The translations under genes were made by a program, and so were the position numbers. The notes below the pieces were generated by a model, which saw only the letters and a program-made list of their open reading frames with translations, made no database searches and had not been told where the DNA came from. DNA of 64,000 bases from Aquilaria yunnanensis (Eukaryota > Streptophyta > Magnoliopsida > Malvales > Thymelaeaceae), in the NCBI GenBank assembly GCA_039654915.1, contig CM077599.1, forward strand, positions 69,036,001 through 69,100,000, read 5' to 3'. Shown here one piece after another: positions 44,524 through 56,554 of the stretch. Within the stretch, counting starts at the first letter, position 1. The number at the start of each line of letters is the position of its first letter.

Positions 44524-47500
44524 TTAGCCCCACAAGCTGTCAAAGTCTCCCAAAATGACACCCTAAGCTAAGATTATGTATTCTTTGTGAACAAAAAATA
44601 TTCTAATTTGAGTATCTCCTATTGTGGAGAATATCCTATTCATGGACATTGACAAAGTTAGAATGAAATGTCTTCCAATGTTAGTTGAGACCATACCTAC
44701 TGTAATATAGTTACATGATCCTCTTAACAAACTTTAATATCTGAAGGGCTATAAAAGTTTGATTTCAATATTATTGTCACTCTTGTAGCATGTACGTAGC
44801 AAGAGGGAGAAGATGTGTCTTCCTAGGTAACAAATTAACATTTAAAGAAGAATGTTAATGAATATGGAATGTGTAGAGGATCATAAACTTGAATTTTGAA
44901 AAGGTGTCATCATTTTAAGTTTTAAGATGCTAATGATTATGAATGTTCATTTTAGTTTTCTTATTTGAACACCTTAATATGCGTAGTGCATATGAATTTC
45001 TTCATTCAAAAAGAAATAATCCAAGGCTCACTAGGATATTTGGTTCTTTCATGTTCTTGATCAGTCAGTATCTTATTAAAACCATATGTTAATCATATTG
45101 ATGGATTTTGTATCTAACATGAGTGCAAGATCAAGGTGATCAATAAATGAGTTTAAGACATAAGGTTATACACCTCATATTGAGTCCATTAATTTGGCAT
45201 AAGTACTAGATTAATTGAACTTTCATAAGTGAATGTGGCTCTTTAGTTGTCCAAATTAGAAATACAAAATTGCCACAAAAAGATAATCTGGAGATCAATT
45301 TTGATGATATTTCATTTGGCCAAAGAGGCTACATGAGAGTCTTTGAGTTTTAAGTATCATTAGTTGATCCTAAACACAATAGGGGCTCAATGAAGTTGTA
45401 TTTAAAAGTTGAAAATCCATAGGTGGGTAACTTTATATTTTTAGTGGAATTTGTATCCATAAAGTTTATTATAGTAATAAAAGTTAGATTTAGATATGAA
45501 CATACATTTAGTAAATGATAAGCCCAAACTTCCTTAAATGTTAAGGAAGCTTCCATGAAATTACAATTTTTTCATGACTTTTAGCCTTGAACTCATAGTA
45601 TAGTCTAAGGACTATATAGTATAGTATGCTTGAAGACTACGCTCTCAAAGTATTTTATGTGCAATCTTAAACTTGGTTTGACATAATGTAGGAATAACCA
45701 TTTTGTTTTTGGGTTATACTTCAAATCTAATTATAGCTATTGCTCATAGCCCCTTAATTACTTCTTCAGGAATGGAAGAGTTTGGATTAGTTTTTCATTT
45801 AAGTCTAATATATATCATGAGGTGTGCATGATTGGATGTTAACCAAGTTGATCAGGATAATCAATTCATGTATTCATTTTGACTCTATCCTAAAAACCTT
45901 GTTAGTGTAGAATATATGTCACATTATATCATTTGAATGTAATGAAACAACAATAAATGTTATCAAGGTAACATTATTGCACTAAAATATGTTAAGTTTA
46001 AAGATGAATACATATCTATATTTGGTTATATCATCTTACTTTGTGCAAAAGAATTTGCTTTATGTAAGCAATCTGTTTGTGTGGTATTTATTTCCGTACA
46101 AAGAAGCTTGTTTTCATGAAAAATAATGGTTATTACTAACTCATATAGGCTAAGCACTATCTTAGTAGTGTTTTGGCATTAAACTGTCTTAGTGGTGGTT
46201 TATGCATCTTTGGTGTTCATATTTCATGAAAATGTAAAGCATATGATATAACTATTGAAATGTAACAGATGAAATGAAGTTAAAGTTAGTTTAACTAACT
46301 AGTTAGATTAACTTCATTTTTTATATCTCTAATTAGTACGAAGATATGATAAGTTGCACTACGTATGCGTAGTGTATGTTTATCACATATGTGCATATAC
46401 TTATATGAGATAATTGTATTGCATGTGTGCTATACATGTCATCATATGTGTAGCTTACAGCACAACAATATATATATGTGTGTATGTGTGTGTGTGTGTA
46501 TATCCAGACATATGTTGAAGGTTGGTTTTCTTATACAAACAACCTGCCTTTGTTCTTTGAGTTAAAATAAGGATGAGACCCCTAAAGTCTTGAATCTAGG
46601 TCATTAGTTAGATTAGTCATATGTGACTCAATAAAGACTTACATCCAAGTGGAAGTCACATAATCCTACTTGTGATCAGGTCATCTTAAGCTAAACTATT
46701 TGTTTGAGATCAAGGAAAGTTGTTTGCCACACTATGTTTGTATGCACACATACATTCTAACGTATGTGGTCAAATGAATTTCTCATATGTGAGAAGTTTG
46801 ACACTTGCATGGTTTGTTAAGGACATATGTTCTTAGTGGGAGTTCACATGGAGTCGCACAAACAATGTTTGAGAGGAAAAAAGAAACCTCCTAAATATCT
46901 ATTGTCAAACATTGTGTTTTTGTACACTAACATGACATTGTTTTAGTATACTAACATGACTTGGCATTTGTATATATCTTGTGTGTCTTTTAACTTGTCC
47001 AATTGACCATGGAAAGAAAATAAGTAAGTTTTCTTTTTTCATCCTTGTATGCACTCACTTAGTGATTTAAAATTATAGTGTTACTTTGATGAGCTTTTTA
47101 TGACTATGATAATATGGCTAGATGTGTTTTTAGTTAGGTAATCACTAGGTTTTCAGTTATTATATAGTGAGTGAGATAGGAAAGACTTTATAGTGTGTTT
47201 GTGAGTTATTACAAATCACAATCTGATTGCATGTATTGTAAGTTAGATAATTGATACATTGTCATTTATACTTGAATATGAGTTCTCATAAGTAGTACTT
47301 ATTGTAATATTGTATTACTTAGTGTGCTACAAGATTCAAATATAAAGTGACTTTAAAAATGGATGCATCCTGAGTTTGGTACATGACAGAGAGGTTACTA
47401 GTAAACTCATAAAAGAGATGTGTCATAGCCAAATTATGTATCAACAAAGTCTTGAGGCATATAGGCATGATTAATGGTATATGTATTATTAATGAACCTT

Positions 47501-49800
47501 AATTTGTTCAAGGATCATTGATTAGTTCAAGAATTTGTGGTAAAAACAAATTTCTATGTATGTTTAACCACTACATAGTGAGAAGATTCGTTGTCATGCC
47601 TAAGGTCACATGCCTAAATTTGCATTTGTCAATTTCTCTTTTGTGATACTATGTTTTGACAATTCCTTATCCATTATCCCTGTGTTCCATTAAGTATATC
47701 TAGTGTAAGTGAGAGCTATTGGAATTTAGTTAGTAAGAGTCATTACTATTCCATAAATACACTAAGATATACTAGTTTTACTACTACTTGGTGCAGTCAC
47801 ACCATATGTTGGTGTTCTTACATTAACTCACATCATCGTTTCTAACATTAACTAGAGGTAGTTAAGTTGCTAGGATGATGTGACACATATATGTGACATA
47901 TTATTACATTGAAACCAATAAGAAGTTGGCATATAGCAATTGTGTCGCGTGTATATGTACACCTGAACACATGAAATAATTGTTTAATAATCACCCCATA
48001 ACTATACATATTATGAAGGGATATGACCTTTATATGAAATGATATGCCTATCTTAACATATATGACAATTGGGGAGGTAGTTATGCACCGTAACTATCCT
48101 GGTTAGTGAAATAATATAAGTTTTAGTGAATGGTCAAGTTTTAAATGAATTTAACAACCTTTAAGATGTGGTTATGACTTTGATTTAAAGAGTCACAACT
48201 CTTAGAAGAGTTGTGACTCTATGGCCGACCCAACATATCCCTTTTAAGGGTAGTTATTGTTTTATTTCAAGGGAAAAAGTTATGGGTGGATAAAGGCAAC
48301 TTTTGGCGAAGTAATACAATCTTTTATGAAGAGTTATTACCATTTTATGAAGAATTATGACATTCAATAAGTGCCAATTCACCCATATAAATAAAGAACA
48401 GTAGAATTGTGCATAAAAAAGTTGTGAACACAACTCTAAAGACTATAATTGTTCTATTTCACCTTATACACTTCTCAAAAGGAGAATTTTGATTGAGTAT
48501 TAGATATAAACTAGCATATTCAGTTCCTTGTATTTTCAAGTTAATTAAATATTTGATCTTGGGTGTTTACAATAAGTCACGTTTTCCACAACATATTTAA
48601 AGAGGTGTATTTCATCAATAAGACTATCACTCGGTTTTACAGTGATAATTAAGTACGCCTTAATTTTAGCATTTATTCTATATTTTGAAAATGAAAGTGT
48701 TCATTAGTTGTGCACTTAAATTTCCATCACTTGCATAGGTATTTGCTTAGGATTCAATCTGTAATTCCCAATGTCCTTTTTTGGATGACATTTTTTTTTC
48801 AAAACTTTTATGGTTATGGTATAAAATAATAGCTTGAGCATAAAAAAATGGAGAAAATTAGTTGTTTTCCGTAAATATTTTAGAATTTTGTTAGCGTATT
48901 TTTCAAATGCAGGGATTCTTTGTTCAAATTACACATCAATTGAATCCTATACTTTAAGAAGCCCAAAAGGTTATTTTTCATCTTGAGGGGTCAGCGCAGC
49001 TAGTCCGAATTTCAATCACCCCTCCACTAAGCTGGTAAGCTAAATATCCTGTCCTAAAATATTTGTACAAAATGATTTTGAGTTACTAAAAAGATTATTT
49101 TCTATGGGAATATTTTTCTTTATATTAACTCAATACAAAAATTCATAAAAAATATTATCAAGTAATTATTAGATAGATTAATTAAGAATTTCAATTTATC
49201 AATTTGTTCCAAATTGTTTACAATATATTATATTTTGGTCTTTTTTAACTTTTCCATATTTCATAAATTATTTTACAATATTATATTTCAAATTATCATT
49301 TCAATAATAAATTTTTCCATCTTTCTTGGCATCTTTGCAAAAAGTGAAGGATAATAGTGAAAATAACACATAATATTTTTGCTTTCCCTACTGTTGGCCA
49401 AGTCTACACTGTCACCTTATTTTTGAAAAAAATACACTTTATCACATACTTCTTTTGCATTGTTTGGTATCAACTTTTGAAACATATTTAAACTATATGG
49501 TAGTCATCCATTAATAATTTCAATCTCTTGAATTTTTTTCACAATTAATAAACATTTTAAATTATTAATTTTCTCCTATCTTGTAAATGCAAAATAAAGC
49601 ATATCACTATTTCTTAATTGAATAAAGTTCAATTAGCTATGAAAAAATATGAAAAATCTTTAAATTAATCAAACAGGTTCATTTTTGTTCGTTTAATTTA
49701 TGGTCTCAGAAGTTGTTCTCCATCACTATAAAGAAAGTGGAGGTAAAGTATCACTTTTTAAAAATAGAGGGGAAAGTATACGTTACATTAGACCACAGGA
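44524..49800. other. Long AT-rich stretch without a supported gene
   Basis: No coding block was found in 5.2 kb. A (TG)n/(TA)n microsatellite lies at about 46468-46503. Around 47810-48560 the layout (a TGTTGGTG start, CCCATATAAATAAAG TATA-like word near 48390, then a leader-like T-rich stretch) resembles a copia LTR on the plus strand, without partner or primer site. The remainder appears to be decayed repeats. Confidence 0.4.
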
Positions 49801-49804
49801 TAAA

Positions 49805-50200
49805 AAAAGGCGATAGCATGTTTGAAAAGGCGATAAAATTATAAAAAAGGCAATAAAGTTTTTAAAAAGATGATAGAATTATTTAAAAATCAATAAAAAT
49901 TTTAAAAACACAATAACATTTTATAAAATGCGATAACATTTTAATCAAGTGATGCAATTTTTAAAAACATAATAAAATTTTGAAAAAGGCGATAAAATTT
50001 TTAAAAATAAAATATAATTATTTAAAAGCGATACAATTTAAAAAAAAACAATAGTGATTTTATTCCAGATTTTTTATATACTTATTTAAAAAGGCGATAA
50101 AATTTTAAAAAATGTGATAACATTTTGAAAAAATATGAAATAATATTTAAAAAGCGCTATAATTTTTAAAAAGATGATAAGAATTTTAAAAAAAGCACTA
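49805..50200. repeat. Degenerate tandem array of about 20-bp GGCGATAAAATTTTAAAA units
   Basis: Some 15-18 imperfect units with the core GGCGATAAAATTTT; many have decayed to GATAACATTTT or AATAAAATTTT. The array lies just outside the left arm of the giant inverted repeat. A related array (GGYGACAATNAAACAAAA) at 54401-54590 has the same core on the same strand. Confidence 0.8.
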
Positions 50201-50269
50201 CTAGTATAAAATTGATTATTTAAAAAAAAAGCTATGAAATAAAAAAATGAATAATTTAATAAAAATGCT

Positions 50270-51300
50270 TTTTTTATAATTTTATTATCACATTTTTCTG
50301 TCCATTGTCGCCCTTTGACATCCAACTTTATATATACCGTTCTATCATTTTTTTTATAAATTTATTATTTTTTCTTTACTAGTATCGCTCGTTCATCTTG
50401 TTCATTATCTTTATAAGTAATATAACGCTAACTCATCATCGCCTTCTATTACTAATAAAAGCCAACACCTCATCTGCGAGAAAAGTGACTTAGTAAAAAA
50501 AAAATGATTTAGTCTAAAGAAATGCGTTTTAGTAAAAAACAAAGATGATTTAGTCTAAACAAATGCGTTTTACTTACAAAAAGGCTATTACTTGTATTGA
50601 AAAGAATTTTCATGTATAACTCTTTTACTATGCTATTGAAAAACCTTAAAAAAAATTCAAAAATAAATTAATCATCATTACTAAGCTAATCTTTCACAAA
50701 CACCTTCTTTATTTATGATTCACACATTTTCCTATTTACACTCACATTCTTTTCTCACATTGATAATTAATCTTCTTTAGAGTTACAATTATGGAAGAAG
50801 ATTAATAAACTCTAAAGCTTCTAAACTTCTATTTCCAGACTTCCTCCTCTCCACCTATCTACTCTCATTGAATTTATTAACTCTCTCTTACCAACAAACA
50901 AAACTACAACTCCTATATTAATTCAATTCTCCATATTAAATCAAATTTCTCATATTAATTCTCATTCCTTTTTCATTCCACCAACCCTTTTATTTTTCTG
51001 TTAATACATACTGCTATTTCTCTCAAATTCTTTAATACTTTTTTTTTTTTACTTTGATCCCACATTAAATCAAGCTAATCACATTAACTCTCCTTCTTTC
51101 AAACTATGTAATGCCATTTTTCTTAGTTCTATATAAATTATTTACTACTAACATGTTAACAATTATATTTACTAATTTTTTTAATATAATATTACACATT
51201 ATTTCATTTTTTACACTTTATTCCCTTTATAAACTAAACTTATTTACATTTACAACTGAAACAACCATTACAACAAAAACAACCAATTAGCCGGTAAAAA
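50270..51300 (+). repeat. Left arm of the giant inverted repeat
   Basis: Pairs in inverted orientation with 52918-54600. Easily seen partners: GTTCATCTTGTTCATTATCTT (about 50392), GACTTAGTAAAAAA (50488), CTCACATTAACTC-type phrases (51080), AATATAATATTACA (51184) and AACTGAAACA (51256). Non-coding. Confidence 0.85.
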
Positions 51301-51998
51301 TCTTTTATACGTTACTTTTTTTATCTTTTTGTCATTTTCTTCAATAGCCGCTATGGCAACCTACTGCGGTGGCAATGCAGAATCTTCCACCAAAGCTTGG
51401 GGAGTTCTTATGTTTGCCCTAGTTGACATTCACCGGTGACGAAACACATTAACTCTTGTTTATTTTTTTTAATTTATTTATCTTTTTCATACTTTTCATT
51501 TAGTTAAGAAATAATAATTATAGGTTTAAGAATGTTTTTATGTGAAATTCTTTTGGTATTTTTAAGGAATCCAAATCAATTACCTTTCTTTTTTATATTT
51601 TTTTGTTAGAGAATTCGCATCTAGCTACAAAGAAGACATAGATACAAAAATGTAAAACTAGTTTGTGTAAAAGCATAAACTTGTTGTCTACTTTTTTTTT
51701 TCTTGGAATATGCTTGGTTTGAATTTTCACTTATAATTTTCTAGGGATGAAGAATGTATTATTGATTTAAATTTGATAACCAACAATTTAATATCAGATC
51801 TAGACACTTTTATGTCATGTTTATATAGTAACATTGTTATAGGTTTTTATACAAACTGTCCATAGAGGATAAGATAGTGGAATAATCCTTCTAGGGTGAT
51901 TGTTTATGTTTTCACGTTTAGTCCAACATCTAGTATGATAGGGTTGGTACTATTCCGTGAGTCCTTTGGTTTTCAAGGCAGCAAGAACGAATATAGTG

Positions 51999-52690
51999 GT
52001 GTTACGATGGATGATCTGAAGGAGTGCTGACGAAAGGTGTCATTGATGGGGAACAAATAAGTGGTGTTAGAAGAGGAGGCTGAGGTAGGGTAGGAAAAGG
52101 ATTTGGTGAAGTTGCTCTTAGTGGGATCATTATGGACCAATAGGCTTGTCAACAATCAGGCAATGTTTGTGACATTGAACTTGATGTGGAATTAAGCTAA
52201 AAGGGTGGATATGGGTGTGACGGAGGATAATGGATTCTTGTTTACTTTCTATGCATAGGGTGATGTGAATCTGGTAGTGGAGGGCTTCCCATGGATGTTT
52301 GATAGGCATGTCATTCTCCTTGAACAACTATATGCAGAGGACCAATCGAACAAGGTGGTCCTCAACAAAGCATGTTTCTGGATTCGCTTACATGATTTAC
52401 CTATCAAGGCTATGAGACTAGAAGTGATTGAGTTACTTAGAAGACAAGCAGACACGATCCTATAGGTGGGCAAGATGAAAGATAGGGTAGTGGCGAGACA
52501 GTATATGCATGTTTAGGTGGGAATATATGTCAACTGGATGTTAATGAAGGTTACTTTGTTTAAGTGAATAGGTAGTCAGCAGTTGTTCATTTGTTTTAAG
52601 TATGAGAGACTTTAGAGCTTCTATTTTAGGTATGGGCATCTTGACCACATGGGTTGGGATTGTGAACTTTCTGAGGAGCCCAAATTGATC
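51999..52690 (+). pseudogene. Decayed DUF4283 + zf-CCHC_4 reading frame (LINE ORF1-like)
   Basis: It opens at ATG 51999 (MDDLKEC) and follows the plan of plant DUF4283 proteins: an acidic stretch, VGSLWTNRLVNNQAMF, FLFTFYA, VVEGFPWMFDRHVILLEQL, FWIRLHDLPIKAM, then a zinc knuckle CFKYERL...FRYGHLDHMGWDCEL. Such proteins occur as ORF1 of plant LINEs and as solitary genes; they bind nucleic acid through the knuckle. The usual second Cys of the knuckle (FCFxCG) reads Y here. At least six stops interrupt it. No endonuclease or RT follows, so only the ORF1 part was carried into the inverted-repeat element, or survived there. Confidence 0.7.
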
Positions 52691-53810
52691 TCATAGTATG
52701 GAGAATGGATGAAAGCATCACACCACAAGAGTAGAGCTTGAGTAGTGTTGGGTTAAGAGAGTTGCAAGCTGGTGAAGATGAGCAGGAGCTTGGGTGGGTT
52801 GGTGTTGGTGGAGTCAAGCAAAAACACTAAGGTTGAACATTTTGCATTGCTGCTGCAGTAAGAAGTTGTGGTGGTATAAGTAAAAAATGGCAAAAAGGTA
52901 AAAATGACTTAGGAAATGATTTCACTGGTCAACCGGATGTTTCAGTTATGAATGAAACTATAAGTTTAATTTATGAAAGGAATAAAGAGTAAAAACATGA
53001 AATAATTGTAATATTATATTAAAAAATTCAGTAAATATAACATGTCATATCTTTGGTAAATAATTTAGATAAAAGTAAAAAAAATGGAATTAAAGAGTTT
53101 GTGAAAAAGATTAGTATGTAATAATAGAAGAAGTGAGTGGGTGGATGGGAAGAAAAGAAAATGAGAGTTAATGCGATGAATTTGATTTAATGTGAGATAG
53201 AAGTAAAAAAAAAAAAAAAGCATTAAAGAAGTTGAGAGAAAGAGTAGTATGTATTAAGTGAATAAGAAGTAGGTAGGTGGAAGGAAAAATGAATGAGAGT
53301 TATTGTGAGGAACTTGATTTAAAGTGGAGAAGGGAATTAATGTAGGATCAGTAGTTGTGATTGTTGGTAAGGAGTTAATACAATCAATGAAGGCAGACGG
53401 GTGGATCTGAGGAAGTTTGGAAGTAGGAGTTTGGAAGCTTTAGGCTTTTTTCATCTTTTTTCGTAGTTCTAAGTCCAAAGAAGATTAATGCAACAATGTG
53501 ATAAAGAAATGTGAATGCAAAGGATACAAAAATCATGAAGGGCGAAGGTGTGAATCATCAAGAGCAAAGGTGTTTGTAAGGGAATCGGGTCAATAATGAT
53601 GATTAATCTATTTCACAAATGTTTTTTAAGGTTTTGAGAAAAGTGTAGAAAAGATCGACACATGCAAAACGCTTTTAAGGACATATAATCATCTTTTGTG
53701 CTGAATAATCTCATTTGTTTGGATTAACTCGCTCTTGTTTTTTACTAAGTCGTGTTTCTCTCACATGAGGTTCTGCAGTTATGAGAAATAAAAAAGTGAT
53801 AATCAGTTAA

Positions 53811-54430
53811 CATCAAATGACCTATTAAGGTAATGAACAAGATGAACATGCAATCCGAATTCTCGCTCAAATAATGAATTAGCTTTCGACTTTAGAACTT
53901 CACATCACCAGATGATACAAAAGAATACACATAAAAATACAAGACCCAATAAATGACTTCTATACTGTTAAGTTTTGTACATCTATCTCTGTTTTGGTCA
54001 TTACCTAAACATTGTGAACCAAACCAACGACATTACAAATAACCCAGAAACTAGAGAAAGACAACACAACCAATAGTGTTATGAATCATCGACAAGGAAA
54101 CAAAAGAGGTGACAATTAAACATCAAATGACCTATTAAGGTAATGAACAAGATGAACATGCAATCTGAATTCTCGCTCAAATAATGAATTAGCTTTTGAC
54201 TTTAGAACTTCACATCACCAGATGATACAAAAGAATACACATAAAAATACAAGACCCAATAAATGACTTCTATACTGTTAAGTTTTGTACATCTATCTCT
54301 GTTTTGGTCATTACCTAAACATTGTGAACCAAACCAACAACATTACAAATAACCCAGAAACTAGAGAACGACAACGCAACCAATAGTGTTATGAATCATC
54401 GACAAGGAAACAAAAGAGGTGACAATTAAA
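53811..54430. repeat. 310-bp tandem duplication (two copies)
   Basis: 53811-54120 and 54121-54430 are near-identical, with about five single-base differences noted. The junction is exact (each copy starts CATCAAATGACC and ends GACAATTAAA). It is much younger than the arm that contains it, whose partner has only a short, diverged counterpart. Confidence 0.97.
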
Positions 54431-54590
54431 CAAAAAAGGCGACAAGGAAACAAAATAGGTGACAATTAAATAAAAAAGGTGACAATGAAACAAAATAGGA
54501 GACAAGAAAATGTAAAATGTGACCATGAAAAAAGGTGGCAAACAACAAGAAAAAGTGATAACTGGAAGAAAAAAGTGACAAACAACAAGC
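54401..54590. repeat. 20-bp tandem array, GACAATTAAACAAAAAAGGY type
   Basis: Five clean 20-bp units (from 54401 to about 54500) alternate GACAAGGAAACAAAATAGGT and GACAATTAAACAAAAAAGGC forms, then decay. It starts inside the end of the 310-bp duplication. Confidence 0.93.
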
Positions 54591-54726
54591 TTAACACTTT
54601 TCTATCAAAGACATAAGTTTCATTGTTTTATTGTAAAAATAATCACTTTTTTATAACTATCGCCGCTTTGTGATGAATACTCATAAATGTATTATTATTA
54701 AGGGTTTAAATCATCATTATACACTT

Positions 54727-56133
54727 TGAGTATAATTAGTTTCTATATTTTGAGCATTTTTCCACCGGGTCACTATTCATGCATTTTTACTATTCACCAG
54801 TCACTATTAATTGACTTACTATTCATATGCATATTTTACTGTTCATACACATTTTCACTATTCATTAATATTAAATAGTTGTTTTTTTTTATGTAGGTAA
54901 AATCATCACTTGCCGACCCTTCACGAGAAAAATCATATCCGGAGCTATAGATGTCGAAATTGAGTGATTCCAAATTCATCTGAAAGGCAACACATAGATC
55001 TTCAAGTCTGATTCATTCTGAGATCTAATTTGATCGTTTTCATTGCTGAAATTTGATTATAGATGAGACCATTTGTTCTTTCGTGTGCTGAAGAGCAGTT
55101 TCAGTAGAAAAATCATAACTTGAGCTACAGATGTCCAATTTGAATGAGCAAGCTATTGATTCAAAGCTAAGGAAGACATCTACAAATCTTGTGCTTTGAG
55201 AAAGAGCTAATTCGATGTGTATAGTGGTAAAAAAAATTAAAAGAAGTTGTAGCCCGCCATTGTTGATTTGTGTTTACCTACATTTTACCATTCTATTTTT
55301 ACCATTTCCCCCACCCCAAAACTCTATAAATGGGCACCTTGGGGGAGGGTGAAGGATGTCATTTCTTAGGCCTCCTTTATGTTCTTGTTTTATCTTTAGC
55401 TTTTCTCATTTATTCTTGTTCTTGTCTTTAATACTGAAACTCTGTCCAAGTGTTTTTTCATTCTTCTTCTTGTTCTACCTTTGATCTTTCAACTCATGTT
55501 CATTTCCTCTTTTTATATGTTGTTTACTTTTATCATGGCTAACTAATCTTTCTTTTGTTAAGGTGAAAGGGTGAAGCTTTTGGTATAAAGGTTATGATTG
55601 ATTTGAATGGATCATAACTTTAACGGTATTTTCTTCCTTAATCTTTTAACTTCCTTCCTTGTTAAGTGGGAGTCTTGATTCATTATAGTCAATCATTTGC
55701 ACAAAAGCTACTTGATTTTCTTTGTAGTACATGGCTCTGCTGGCTATATTGGAATATTAAGTTATTATATACAAATGTTGGCATGATGGATACTTGAACC
55801 CATTAGCAAGTGTTGGCGTTTTAAGATCAATGAAAGTTAATACTAACTAAATTCCCCTATTAGGACCTCCTTTATGTGTGGATCCTAATTGAGTGGTAAG
55901 ATGGGCTAAAATTAATCATAACCGATATACTAAAAGTGGATCCCCTAACCTTAGCTATTTTAAATGAATTTGAATTTTAATTTACATCTGTTCACACATT
56001 ACACCAAAACTTTCTTTATTAAAAATCTATAATTTTTATTTTTTAATTCACTTCCATGTGGTTCGACACTCGGACTCCTGAGATTTTATTACTTGCGACA
56101 ACCTACACTTAGGTTGCAACTGCTAAAGTGCAG
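54727..56133 (+). repeat. 5' LTR of the Athila element (start approximate)
   Basis: The right edge is set by the primer site; the left edge at TGAGTATAATT is a guess. The U3 part has about six ACTATTCAT words between 54768 and 54866, and a TATA box CTATAAATGG lies near 55322-55331, followed by a T-rich leader. Confidence 0.6.
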
Positions 56134-56141
56134 CAAGTTTT

Positions 56142-56159
56142 TGGCACTGTTGTTGGGGA
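56142..56159 (+). other. Athila primer-binding site
   Basis: TGGCACTGTTGTTGGGGA closely matches the TGGCGCCGTTGCCGGGGA site usual in Athila elements. It follows the LTR end after a short GCAAGTTT spacer. Confidence 0.85.
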
Positions 56160-56234
56160 AGTAAAATTAGAGTACAAGTTCAATTTTTTTTCTTTTTGTT
56201 CCTTTTTATTTTGTTTCATTTTTTTTTTCATCAT

Positions 56235-56445
56235 ATGGAAGGTTGAGCCTCCTACCTCTTCGTTAATCATATAGAAGGCTGAGCCTCCTACCCCTTAATT
56301 TCTGTTAATCTTATATTTCTTAATTTTTTTTAATTTTTATTGTTGAATGGAAGGCTGAGCCTCCTATCTTTTATTTTTTGTTCATATTTCTTTCTTTTTA
56401 TTTATTTTTCTTATTATTTTTAAATGGAAGGCTGAGCCTCTTACT
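56235..56445 (+). repeat. Four copies of a palindromic leader motif GGAAGGCTGAGCCTCCTA
   Basis: Copies start near 56237, 56271, 56348 and 56426, each preceded by ATGGAA or TAGAA and followed by T-rich spacers. The core AGGCTGAGCCT is self-complementary around one base (the first copy has AGGTTGAGCCT). They lie between primer site and gag start. Confidence 0.9.
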
Positions 56446-56554
56446 TAACTTGTTATTGATATTTGCTTTTTCTTGTTGTTATTTTGTTTATGTATGAAAG
56501 CTTGGTCACATACATCAAGTGGTAGACTGGTAAGAGAATCTTCATCTTCTTCAA

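Larger units (their letters stand above)
52918..54600 (-). repeat. Right arm of the giant inverted repeat
   Basis: Inverted copy of 50270-51300; inner edge near GGTCAACCGGATG (52928), outer part expanded by the 310-bp duplication and the 20-bp array. Non-coding. Confidence 0.83.
50270..54665. mobile_element. Foldback-like element with inverted repeats over 1 kb and a captured coding region
   Basis: The left arm (about 50270-51300) and right arm (about 52918-54600) are inverted copies over roughly 1 kb at about 80% identity by eye, with the right arm enlarged by a 310-bp tandem duplication. Arms surround about 1.6 kb that includes a decayed DUF4283/zinc-knuckle frame. No transposase is visible, so it is non-autonomous; Mutator-like elements with very long terminal repeats or a foldback element are the best candidates. 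I could not find a target duplication, so exact ends are uncertain; GGCGATAG near 49808 and CTATCGCC near 54659 may be the true termini. Confidence 0.75.

Noticed and set aside
53811..54430. Assembly duplication
   Set aside because: The two 310-bp copies differ at several sites, which argues for a real tandem duplication, although only long reads can prove it.
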